The notes beneath the pieces are model-generated. The model saw nothing but the letters and a program-made list of their open reading frames with translations, searched no databases and had not been told where the DNA came from. The translations under genes were made by a program, and so were the position numbers. A stretch of DNA of 40,641 nt from Lachnospiraceae bacterium (GTDB lineage Bacteria > Bacillota > Clostridia > Lachnospirales > Lachnospiraceae): the NCBI GenBank assembly GCA_017623675.1, contig JAGAOO010000033.1, positions 1 through 40,641 on the forward strand. The letters are read 5' to 3'. The stretch's first letter is position 1, and every line of letters begins with the position of its first letter. This document shows, piece by piece, positions 24,401-31,288 of the stretch.

Positions 24401-24534
24401 AGTATCCTTTGGAAATACAAGCAATGATAGATGAACTTAGTGCGGCGGTGACGAATTTGGATAGCGAACAGGCAGCTACAATCATTGAAACACTTATGAA
24501 TCACATCAGAGAAAGTGAGGGAAATAAGGAATGA
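21499..24534 (+). CDS. Hybrid histidine kinase: 7TM-HisKA-HATPase-REC-HPt
   Basis: A 1011-residue phosphorelay protein. The open frame begins at 21400, but that part lies in the structured repeat; I chose the ATG at 21499, which gives a normal N-terminal membrane anchor (MKKKLTCMQIICQIFG). An extracellular beta region (~35-170, like 7TMR-DISM extracellular domains) precedes seven membrane spans (~180-385), HisKA with His409 (NMSHEIRTP), HATPase_c (TGIGI, GTGLGMSI), a receiver with Asp707 (FLDHMMPDMDG) and a C-terminal HPt with His868 (VHAMKSSAAL). All relay residues are present. The protein can thus pass phosphate His-Asp-His to a separate regulator, most simply the double-REC protein whose start overlaps its stop. 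Confidence 0.9.
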   Translation: MKKKLTCMQIICQIFGLAFLCVCLYFGLGECFLPDEQAEYEPCEMFQADWEWVKEDGTREPITIPGQCDARRNEIVTVETTLPENIEHGMYLCIRSSKQDMRIFVDGKLRQEYSTEDTRLFGRNSAVVYIFFKLEGEDAGKTLALETRTDSSYSGIFYPIYYGERMEIWNNFFAQYGVELIVAFLTLFLGVISVVGSLALQMVYHQDIHLQYLGWGVSLAAIWLIMNSVFRQMIFSNISVVNDMTFFMIMLLPLPFMIYMNSIQNQRYQKAYNIAGILVLVNFCVCTFLHVMNWKDFADTIVVIALFCVGSVGLMGVTILIDAWKKHIKEYRLEAIGVIGASLAAVLQIVLYFVRVIQFSGTILAVGLIFLLVTAVVKTIHSIVAMEQDKRKAILSSEAKARFLANMSHEIRTPINAVLGMDAMILRECKDMQIKEYALDIQNAGQNLLALVNDILDLSKVESGKMELIPVEYDVSSMVHDITNMITVKAQDKDLELRVQVDPNLPSRLFGDEVRIRQILINILNNAVKYTHEGSVELKIEGQVEGEQVLLVCSVSDTGIGIKEEDLPKLFAEFERIEEQKNQKIEGTGLGMSITAKLLNLMGSKLQVESVYGEGSRFFFELEQTIIDHQPIGNLEERIRQQSIDYAYQAAFTAPEARLLVVDDNVVNLKVFVNLLKETQVKIDAVSSGQECLDLVMCKHYDMIFLDHMMPDMDGIETLHRMKQLSDYPCKNTPVIVLTANAVSGAKEMYLSEGFDGFLSKPIMPDRLENLIRQTLPQELLCFETTSVDEIEHNKDLDDEDQSKQQQTTTDLPNIAGIDWNCARLHLPDQELLLETVRDFYRSIDTEADCLEEYCNVKDIDAYRIKVHAMKSSAALIGAASLSEMAKMLEYAARDKQMDIIDKSTDIFLEEWRRLKEKLSVLVEEDTDKQEVEDYSVVLAYLEMLRLAMEDMDIDGSDEAMEQLRQYKYPLEIQAMIDELSAAVTNLDSEQAATIIETLMNHIRESEGNKE

Positions 24535-25319
24535 AGAAAATACTCTTAATTGGTAAGTTGGACCAAATTGTTCAAAATCTGAATGAATGTTTAGTAGGGA
24601 AGTTTAATGTACAATTATGTTCAGAGTCGGTTGAATTGGTGCGAGGCATGATGAAAATATCAAAACCGGATATGGTTATTATTTGCAGTATTGATGCCAA
24701 TGACATCCAGACTGATATTTTCCAACTGCTTAGCAGCAATGCTTATTCCTACATTCCGGTTCTGGTGGTTGGTACCAGAGAGGGATGTCATAAGTTTAGG
24801 GAATATTATGAAAAATCCCAATTTGAATATATGATTCGTCCAATCAGTAAGGAAACACTTTTGAAGAAATGCAGTGAACGACTTAACATGGTTGATTCTG
24901 CATCAGACAGTAGTGAATTACAAATGAATGATAATTCAACGGAAGAACAGGCGAGAAAACGTATTTTAATAGTGGATGACAGTGCCTTGGCTTTAAGAAA
25001 CGCAAAAGCGATGTTGGATAAGAAATATAATGTTATGGTTGCAACCTCTGGCAAACAGGCAATGACAGTGTTACAAAAGAAGCGACCGGATTTGATACTG
25101 TTGGATTATGAAATGCCGGGCTGGGACGGAAAAACCACTTTGGAGAATATCAGACAGGAAAAAGAATTTGAGGATATTCCGGTTATTTTCCTTACGGGTG
25201 TGGCAGATAAAGAGCATATCACAGCGGTGTTGCGTTTGAATCCGGCAGGATATTTTTTGAAACCACTGGAGAAGGAAAAATTGTTAGAAGCAATTGACAA
25301 GATTTTTGGAGAAGGATGA
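24531..25319 (+). CDS. Double receiver-domain protein without output domain
   Basis: A 262-residue protein. Residues 1-~120 are a degenerate receiver: the fold is recognisable, but the phosphoacceptor position lies in VIICSIDAND without the usual Asp-x-x-Pro-Gly context. A linker leads to a normal receiver (~142-262, VDDSALALRNAK, Asp192 in LLDYEMPGWDG, Lys in LKPLEKE). No DNA-binding or enzymatic output is attached. It overlaps both neighbours by 4 nt, so it is made in step with the hybrid kinase and the LacI protein and may act by protein contact (inference). Confidence 0.85.
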   Translation: MKKILLIGKLDQIVQNLNECLVGKFNVQLCSESVELVRGMMKISKPDMVIICSIDANDIQTDIFQLLSSNAYSYIPVLVVGTREGCHKFREYYEKSQFEYMIRPISKETLLKKCSERLNMVDSASDSSELQMNDNSTEEQARKRILIVDDSALALRNAKAMLDKKYNVMVATSGKQAMTVLQKKRPDLILLDYEMPGWDGKTTLENIRQEKEFEDIPVIFLTGVADKEHITAVLRLNPAGYFLKPLEKEKLLEAIDKIFGEG

Positions 25320-27313
25320 AAATGGCAAATGGGAAGGTTACAATTAAACAGATTGCAGATATGGCAGGAGTATCTATCGCAACGGTTTCTCATGTGATTA
25401 ACAGAACCCGATATGTGAGTCCTGAATTGGTGGAACGAATTGAAAGGATTATTCGGGAAACTGGCTATTCAGAAAAGATTGTAGAGAAAGAGCGAAAACT
25501 AAAGGTAGGAAAAGCATCCATGATTGTTGCGGTTTTTCCAAATGTCAGCAGTACTATTTATCGGGATATGGTAGATTATCTTCGGCAATTAATTACGGAG
25601 CAAGGATACCGCTTTTATGTGGCAGTGACGGGAAATGATAAGGAAGAGGAATGCCAATTGCTGGAAGGACTGCTTTCTGAAAAAAAATTAGCAGGTATTC
25701 TTCATGTGCCGGTTAGTGAAGCGGCCTCCGATTATAAAATGTTGATTCAGTCGGGAGTGCCGTTTGTGTGCATGGAACGGAATCTTCTGGGAGAAGGTAT
25801 TGATGCAGTAGAATTTCGGGATAGAGAAGGTATGTTTGCAGGAACAGAATATCTGTTAAAGTGTGGCCATCGGAATATTTTGTTGCTGAGGGAACAATCT
25901 CCCAGCACTACACGTGAAGAACGCACTCGGGGTTTTATGGAAGCGTTACAGCAGTACAATATTAATGTGAATGATGCCAATATTGAAGATATTAATATAG
26001 GAAATGAGGATAAAAGCAGAATTACTATTCAACGGGCACTGAATCGAATTATGCCTACAGCGGTGATAACAAGTGGCAATCGGTTGACTTTGTATCTGAT
26101 GAAGACGGTGCGGGACCTGGGTATAGAATGCCCTGAGGAATTGTCGGTAATTGGCTTCGGAGATGATAGCTGGAGTGAATTAACCTATCCTCCGCTTACT
26201 ATATTAAAACGGGATGTTAAGGGATTATGTCAGCGGGCAACAGCTATGCTATTTGAGAAAATCAATGCAGGAAAAGTAATCATGGAAGATTGCTATGCAG
26301 ATATTGAGTTGATAGTGCGAAAATCCACCAAAATGCTGGACAGTGGTCCATATGGTGAACGAGCAGCAACACCGGATAGTATAGTTTTGACAAATGAAGA
26401 AAAAAAACAATTACGAAATGGACATTTTCGTGTGGCAATTTCGTTTCATTATACAGGTACTGCATGGGCGGAACTTCATGAAAAGGGAATCCGGGATGAA
26501 TTGGAACGATATGGAATAGATATAGTATCGGTAATGGATGCTCATTTTGACCCTAAACTTCAGAATGTACAATTAGAAGGTTTACGGTTACAAAGGCCGG
26601 ATGCTGTAATTGCGATTCCGGTAGATGATAAGGCAACGGCTGTAAAGTTTCAAGAATTATCGGCAGTATCAAAACTGGTATTTTTGAGTAATGTTCCGGA
26701 AAAACTAAATAAGAACAATTACGTATCCTGTGTGTCAGTAAATGAATGGGAAAATGGTACGAATACAGGCCGCCTTATGGGAGAGTATTTTAAGGAAAGA
26801 AAATCTGTAAAGGCAGGGTTTATTATTCATGGAGCTGCCTTTTCCGCAACTCGTTCCAGAGATTCTGCGGCAGAAAAAATCATACAGGATAACTACAAGA
26901 ATATTGAAATAGTTACAGTACGCAATTTTGTCCAGATTGAAAACACCTATCAGGTGTGTAAGGAAGTTATGGAAATGCATCCGGAAATTGAAACACTTTA
27001 TATTAGTTGGGATCAACCGGCACTTCTGGCAATAAAAGCCTTGAAGGAATTGGGCAGAAGTGATGTGGCAGTATTTACAACGGACTTAGATAGAGATATT
27101 GCATATTGTATGGAAGAGGGCATTGTGCGGGGGATGAGTACCCAACGGCCATATGAACAGGGTAGAACAGCAGCGTTAGTTGTGGCAAAGTCGTTGGTGA
27201 GCGATGGTATACCAAAATATGTGGGAGTGCAGCCGTATATTGTGGAAGGAAAGCAATTGAGGCGTGCATGGAAGGATATTTTTCATGAACCAATGCCGGA
27301 ACGGTTGAAGTAG
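25316..27313 (+). CDS. LacI-family regulator with two periplasmic-binding-like domains
   Basis: A 665-residue protein, about twice the normal LacI length (~340). Residues ~7-55 are a canonical LacI helix-turn-helix and hinge (VTIKQIADMAGVSIATVSHVINR). Residues ~65-345 are the usual LacI sugar-sensing domain. Residues ~370-650 are a second type I periplasmic-binding fold of the RbsB/Peripla_BP_4 kind (FRVAISFHYTGTAW, VFTTDLDRDI). No signal peptide precedes the second domain, so both are cytoplasmic. The start overlaps the upstream stop as ATGA; an ATG two codons later is equally possible. It is followed by a terminator and four LacI-type palindromes controlling the fructoside operon, its likely target. 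Confidence 0.9.
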   Translation: MKMANGKVTIKQIADMAGVSIATVSHVINRTRYVSPELVERIERIIRETGYSEKIVEKERKLKVGKASMIVAVFPNVSSTIYRDMVDYLRQLITEQGYRFYVAVTGNDKEEECQLLEGLLSEKKLAGILHVPVSEAASDYKMLIQSGVPFVCMERNLLGEGIDAVEFRDREGMFAGTEYLLKCGHRNILLLREQSPSTTREERTRGFMEALQQYNINVNDANIEDINIGNEDKSRITIQRALNRIMPTAVITSGNRLTLYLMKTVRDLGIECPEELSVIGFGDDSWSELTYPPLTILKRDVKGLCQRATAMLFEKINAGKVIMEDCYADIELIVRKSTKMLDSGPYGERAATPDSIVLTNEEKKQLRNGHFRVAISFHYTGTAWAELHEKGIRDELERYGIDIVSVMDAHFDPKLQNVQLEGLRLQRPDAVIAIPVDDKATAVKFQELSAVSKLVFLSNVPEKLNKNNYVSCVSVNEWENGTNTGRLMGEYFKERKSVKAGFIIHGAAFSATRSRDSAAEKIIQDNYKNIEIVTVRNFVQIENTYQVCKEVMEMHPEIETLYISWDQPALLAIKALKELGRSDVAVFTTDLDRDIAYCMEEGIVRGMSTQRPYEQGRTAALVVAKSLVSDGIPKYVGVQPYIVEGKQLRRAWKDIFHEPMPERLK

Positions 27314-27333
27314 GGTTAATTGAATGGAGTTTT

Positions 27334-27368
27334 AAATGGGTTTGAAATTAGTTTCAAACCCATTTTTT
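27334..27368 (+). terminator. Terminator after the LacI gene, overlapping operator 1
   Basis: A perfect 14-bp stem (27334-27347 with 27352-27365) with a TTAG loop, running into TTT. The last Ts are also the first bases of the operator at 27366, so a protein bound there would sit at the end of the hairpin. Confidence 0.85.
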
Positions 27369-27375
27369 ACGTAAA
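27366..27375. promoter_or_regulatory. LacI-type operator O1 (TTTACGTAAA)
   Basis: A perfect 10-bp palindrome with the central CG step that LacI hinge helices contact. It is centred ~158 bp upstream of the predicted start of the sugar operon and 30 bp before O2. Confidence 0.7.
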
Positions 27376-27395
27376 TAATCAATTTGATTTAATAA

Positions 27396-27405
27396 TTTAC
27401 GTAAA
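27396..27405. promoter_or_regulatory. LacI-type operator O2 (TTTACGTAAA)
   Basis: Identical to O1. Its centre is 126 bp before O3, which is 12 turns at 10.5 bp per turn, so O2 and O3 face the same side of the helix as expected for looping. Confidence 0.7.
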
Positions 27406-27493
27406 AAACAAGAAAGGGATGAGTGAAATGAAAAAAGAAGGATACATATTTTGTATAAAATCAACAAAATACAATGAGAATAAAGAAAGATTA

Positions 27494-27522
27494 TTGACAT
27501 ATTTCAACAGCTATTATATCAT
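27494..27522 (+). promoter_or_regulatory. Promoter of the fructoside operon
   Basis: Perfect TTGACA (27494-27499), a 17-base spacer and TATCAT (27517-27522). The -10 shares its last base with operator O3, which then covers the start point. A repressor there would block polymerase directly. Confidence 0.8.
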
Positions 27523-27531
27523 TTACGTAAA
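27522..27531. promoter_or_regulatory. LacI-type operator O3 (TTTACGTAAA)
   Basis: Identical to O1 and O2, overlapping the -10 box and predicted start point. This is the most likely primary repression site. Confidence 0.8.
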
Positions 27532-27555
27532 CAAAGGAGAAAACACATCATTAAA

Positions 27556-27565
27556 TTTACGTAAA
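27556..27565. promoter_or_regulatory. LacI-type operator O4 (TTTACGTAAA)
   Basis: Fourth identical copy, centred ~32 bp downstream of the predicted start point and 34 bp after O3. It directly adjoins a different 12-bp palindrome (27565-27576). Confidence 0.75.
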
Positions 27566-27576
27566 TAACCGGTTAT
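27565..27576. promoter_or_regulatory. Palindrome ATAACCGGTTAT next to O4
   Basis: A perfect 12-bp palindrome sharing one base with O4 and lying in the 5' leader of the binding-protein gene. The core differs from the LacI sites, so it may be a site for a second regulator, or just a chance dyad. Confidence 0.4.
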
Positions 27577-27645
27577 GATGTGTAATGGATAATAAATCCT
27601 TTGAAGCAAATAAATACCCCAACATATTTTAAGGAGGACGATGGT

Positions 27646-28647
27646 ATGAAGAAATTTAAGAAATTAGTTGCATTAGGTATTAGCTTATGTATGGCTGTTG
27701 GGATGCTGGCAGGTTGTGGAGCATCTGGCAGTGGTGACGCAAATGGTAACGGTGGTGAGACACAGAATTCAGATTCAGGGCTTTCTTTTGCATTCTGCAC
27801 CAATACATTAAACAATACATTTCAGAGTTCAATTGACGCAAAGTTAAGCGAGCTATGTGAGGAGAATGGTATTTCTTATACCTGCCTTGACCCTGATTAT
27901 GATTTGAATAAGCAGTTGAGCCAGTTATCTGATGTTGCAAACAGTGGATATGATGCAGTTTTTATTATTCCGGTTGATTCCGCAGGTATTACCTCTGGTC
28001 TTGCAGAAATTCATGATGCAGGCATTCCAATTTTTAATGTAGATACTGCGGTTATTGATGATGACATTGAGAATTTTGTAACTATGTTCGTTGGTACCAA
28101 TGCTTATATGGCAGGCGAACTGGTTGGCGAGCAGATGGCTAAGGATTATCCGGATGGAGCTGACATAGCAATTTTAGACTTCCCTTCCAATGAGAGCTGT
28201 GTTGATCGTGTAAATGGTTTTATGGCTGGTCTTGGTGATAATGCAGATAAGTTCAACATTGTTGCACAGCAGGATGGTGAAGCAGCACTGGATGCTTCTA
28301 TGGGACTTGCAGAAGATATCATTATTGCAAACCCTGATATTGATGCATTCTTCTGTATCAATGACCCTTCTGCATTAGGTGCCGCTGCCGCAGTAAAAGC
28401 AGCAAACAGAACCGGAGAAATTGGTGTATATAGCATTGATGCTTCTCCAGATGGAAAGCAGGCTTTGTTAGATGGCGAGTTTTCGGCAGTAGCTGCTCAG
28501 GTTCCGTTACAGATTGCTGAATATTCATTCAATGAAGCAATGAACTATTTGAATGGTGATACTGAAATTAAAGAAAAGAAGGTTTACTTAGATTCTCACT
28601 TAGTATTAGAGGATGAAGCAAAGGAAACTATTGATAGCTGGCAGTAA
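27646..28647 (+). CDS. CUT2 sugar-binding lipoprotein (RbsB-like)
   Basis: A 333-residue protein. A type II signal peptide ends in the lipobox MLAGCG (lipidated Cys24). A Gly/Asn-rich linker and a type I periplasmic-binding fold (~45-333) of the ribose/galactose class follow. It captures sugar outside the membrane for the importer encoded next. An in-frame TTG at 27601 exists, but AAGGAGG eight bases before the ATG at 27646 fixes the start and gives a proper signal peptide. It is the first gene of the operon under O1-O4. The downstream GH32 and fructokinase suggest a fructose-containing ligand. Confidence 0.92.
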   Translation: MKKFKKLVALGISLCMAVGMLAGCGASGSGDANGNGGETQNSDSGLSFAFCTNTLNNTFQSSIDAKLSELCEENGISYTCLDPDYDLNKQLSQLSDVANSGYDAVFIIPVDSAGITSGLAEIHDAGIPIFNVDTAVIDDDIENFVTMFVGTNAYMAGELVGEQMAKDYPDGADIAILDFPSNESCVDRVNGFMAGLGDNADKFNIVAQQDGEAALDASMGLAEDIIIANPDIDAFFCINDPSALGAAAAVKAANRTGEIGVYSIDASPDGKQALLDGEFSAVAAQVPLQIAEYSFNEAMNYLNGDTEIKEKKVYLDSHLVLEDEAKETIDSWQ

Positions 28648-28661
28648 GAAGAACTTGGATG

Positions 28662-28692
28662 GATGCACTGTAGAGAAATCATACAGTGCATC
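28662..28692 (+). promoter_or_regulatory. Intercistronic stem-loop between binding protein and ATPase
   Basis: A perfect 11-bp stem (28662-28672 with 28682-28692) and 9-nt loop with no T-run. In sugar ABC operons such a hairpin commonly protects the upstream message, giving more binding protein than ATPase. It could also act as a partial attenuator. Confidence 0.7.
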
Positions 28693-28715
28693 TGCCAGAA
28701 TAAAGGAGGTTCAAT

Positions 28716-30215
28716 ATGGGACAAACAGTTCTGGAAATGATAGGAATAAAGAAAAGCTTTTCTGGAATCTATGCGCTTGCTGGTATTGATTTCAGTCTGG
28801 AACAGGGAGAGGTTCATGCATTATTAGGTGAAAATGGTGCGGGAAAGTCCACGTTGATTAAGGTTTTGGGTGGTATCTATCAGCCTGATGAAGGCACAAT
28901 TAAGATTCAGGGAAAAGAAGTGAAAATTAATGGTGTCCCAGCAGCAAGAGAAAACGGAATTGGAATTATTCACCAGGAAATAGTGCTGGTTCCATATTTG
29001 ACCGTTGCACAGAATTTATTTCTTGGGCGGGAAATTAAAACCTCAATTGGCACCATTGATTTTAAGGAACAAAACAGAAGGGCAGAAGAGATGATTGCCT
29101 CTCTGGGAGTTGGAATAAAAGCAGATTCGGTAGTAGAAACATTAACCATCGCTCAGCAACAAATGGTTGAAATTGTTAAGGCAGTATCCTTTAATGCGAA
29201 TATTATAGTTATGGATGAACCGACATCTTCGTTGTCAAATGAAGAAGTGGAACAACTATTCCAAATCATTGAAAATCTGCAGAAAAAGCAAGTTAGCATT
29301 ATTTACATATCCCACAGAATGGAAGAATTGTTCCGTATTTCTGACCGGGTCACAATTATCCGGGATGGCAAATATGTAGGAACCAGAAAAACCAGCGAAA
29401 CCAATCCGAATGAACTGGTGGCTATGATGGTTGGACGGGATTTGGAAAGCTTTTACGCAAGGGACTATTGCGATATGGAAAAAGCAGAAGTTGCAATGAG
29501 TGTAAAGGGATTAACCTGTGATGGAACATTTGAAGATGTAAGCTTTGATGTTCATAAGGGTGAGATATTAGGCTTCTCCGGTTTGGTTGGTGCCGGAAGA
29601 AGCGAGATTATGGAAAGTATTTTTGGAGCCCGCCCATATACGAAGGGTGAAGTATACTTAAAGGGCGAAAAGGTACATTTTAAGAATCCGATGCAGGCAA
29701 TTAAGGCTGGTGTAGCATTAGTGCCTGAAGACAGAAAGAAACAGGGCTTGGTACTTGGTAACAGTGTTGCATTTAACATGACCTTGTCCTCGTTGCGGTT
29801 CTACATGAATGGAATTGCAATTAGTGAAAAGAAGCGAAAAGCAGTAATTGATGAATTTTCACAGAAGTTACGATTGAAAGCGGCTTCTCCTGATATCGAA
29901 GCAGGCAGCTTGTCTGGTGGTAATCAGCAGAAGGTAGTGCTGGGGAAATGGCTGGCAACAAAGCCGGAGGTTTTGATTTTAGATGAGCCAACCAGAGGTG
30001 TAGATGTAAATGCTAAATTTGAAATCTATACCACCATTAACGAGCTGGCAAAACAAGGAATAGCAATTATTATGATTTCCAGTGAATTGCCGGAGATTAT
30101 CAATATGTGTGACAACGTATGCGTTGTAAGAGCCGGGAAACTGGTAGGAAAGTTGAAGAAGGACGAATTGACGCAGGAAGAAATTATGAAATATGCTGCA
30201 GGAGGAGTTGAATAA
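28716..30215 (+). CDS. CUT2 sugar ABC transporter ATPase (RbsA/MglA type)
   Basis: A 499-residue protein with two ABC domains in tandem. The N-terminal domain has a complete Walker A (GENGAGKST, Lys44), a signature-like LTIAQQQMVEI and Walker B VMDEPTSSL. The C-terminal domain has the usual degenerate P-loop of this class (GLVGAGRSE) but a good signature SGGNQQK and ILDEPTRGVDV. One polypeptide energises the CUT2 importer. GGAGG precedes the start. It lies 68 nt after the binding-protein gene and ends one base before the permease start. Confidence 0.95.
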   Translation: MGQTVLEMIGIKKSFSGIYALAGIDFSLEQGEVHALLGENGAGKSTLIKVLGGIYQPDEGTIKIQGKEVKINGVPAARENGIGIIHQEIVLVPYLTVAQNLFLGREIKTSIGTIDFKEQNRRAEEMIASLGVGIKADSVVETLTIAQQQMVEIVKAVSFNANIIVMDEPTSSLSNEEVEQLFQIIENLQKKQVSIIYISHRMEELFRISDRVTIIRDGKYVGTRKTSETNPNELVAMMVGRDLESFYARDYCDMEKAEVAMSVKGLTCDGTFEDVSFDVHKGEILGFSGLVGAGRSEIMESIFGARPYTKGEVYLKGEKVHFKNPMQAIKAGVALVPEDRKKQGLVLGNSVAFNMTLSSLRFYMNGIAISEKKRKAVIDEFSQKLRLKAASPDIEAGSLSGGNQQKVVLGKWLATKPEVLILDEPTRGVDVNAKFEIYTTINELAKQGIAIIMISSELPEIINMCDNVCVVRAGKLVGKLKKDELTQEEIMKYAAGGVE

Positions 30216-30216
30216 T

Positions 30217-31227
30217 ATGAGTGAAAACAAGAAAAAATCAGTGCTGGTAAATAATCCGGTGGTAAATATGTTTCGTGGCAACATTGGAATTGTTATGGTA
30301 CTGATTCTTATGTGCATTATTATATCATTTGCCACAGATAAGTTTTTAACCGGAACGAACATTATTTCTGTTTTAAGACAGATATCTATCAATACTTTTA
30401 TTGCACTTGGTATGACTTTGGTTATTATTTTGGGTCATATAGATTTGTCTGTAGGTGCAATTGTAGCTATGAGTGGTACATTGACAGTCGGATTTATTGT
30501 AAATCAAGGACTCCCAATTTGGCTTGCCATTGTATTAGGTTTGTTGATCGGTACGGCAACCGGCTTTATCAGTGGATTTGTGGTTTCAACTTTTAAAGTG
30601 CCGGCATTTATTATCACAATGGCAATGATGAATATAGCAAGTGGCATTGCATATGTATATTCCGGTGGGCAGTCTACCCGTATTACGAATGAATTCTTTA
30701 TTAACATTGGTACTGGATATTTATTCAAGGTTATTCCACTTCCGGTAGTATATATGGTAATTTTGATTGCAATCTTTGCGTTCTTATTGAACAAAACAAA
30801 GTTTGGTACATACGTTTATGCCATAGGTGGTAATCGAGAAGCTGCAAGGCTTTCCGGTGTTCCAATTAAGAAGGTAGAAATTATCGTGTTTACCCTTTCG
30901 GGATTTTTGTCCGCATTTGCAGGCTTGGTGCTTTGCTCTAGAATGTATTCCGGCCAGCCTTCCGTTGGTAGTGGTTACGAATTGGATGCTATTGCAGCCT
31001 GTGTTCTTGGTGGTACATCTATGTCAGGTGGTAAGGGACGAATCAGTGGTACAGTATTCGGTGCCATTGTAATTGGTATCATTTCCAATGGTTTGAATCT
31101 GATTGGTGTAAGCTCTTACTGGCAATTGATTATCAAGGGTCTGATTATTGCATGTGCAGTATTACTTGATGTGCAGAAGGGAAAACTTAGTGGTTTGAAG
31201 AAGAAGTTTGTAAAGAAGAACGCATAG
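30217..31227 (+). CDS. CUT2 sugar ABC transporter permease (RbsC type)
   Basis: A 336-residue membrane protein with eight to ten hydrophobic spans and the CUT2 signature GHIDLSVGAIVAMSG and GGNREAARLSG. The open frame begins at an ATG at 30193 inside the ATPase gene, but GGAGG at 30201-30205 and the stop at 30213-30215 favour the ATG at 30217. It forms the channel of the importer, probably as a homodimer. Confidence 0.93.
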   Translation: MSENKKKSVLVNNPVVNMFRGNIGIVMVLILMCIIISFATDKFLTGTNIISVLRQISINTFIALGMTLVIILGHIDLSVGAIVAMSGTLTVGFIVNQGLPIWLAIVLGLLIGTATGFISGFVVSTFKVPAFIITMAMMNIASGIAYVYSGGQSTRITNEFFINIGTGYLFKVIPLPVVYMVILIAIFAFLLNKTKFGTYVYAIGGNREAARLSGVPIKKVEIIVFTLSGFLSAFAGLVLCSRMYSGQPSVGSGYELDAIAACVLGGTSMSGGKGRISGTVFGAIVIGIISNGLNLIGVSSYWQLIIKGLIIACAVLLDVQKGKLSGLKKKFVKKNA

Positions 31228-31288
31228 TAGGATAACAATAATTTGAGGGAAAGGAAAGCATTCAGTGGAATGCCGCAGGGATAAATAG

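Noticed and set aside
27320-27568. 82-codon frame between the LacI gene and the sugar operon
   Set aside because: It runs through the terminator, all four operators and the promoter, is Lys/Asn/Tyr-rich as expected of AT-rich DNA, and resembles no family. An internal start near 27419 has only a weak ribosome binding site.
27494-27576. Operator cluster as a CRISPR-like or origin repeat array
   Set aside because: Repeats are 10-bp palindromes with unequal, non-unique spacing, next to a LacI gene and a promoter. Operators explain them better.
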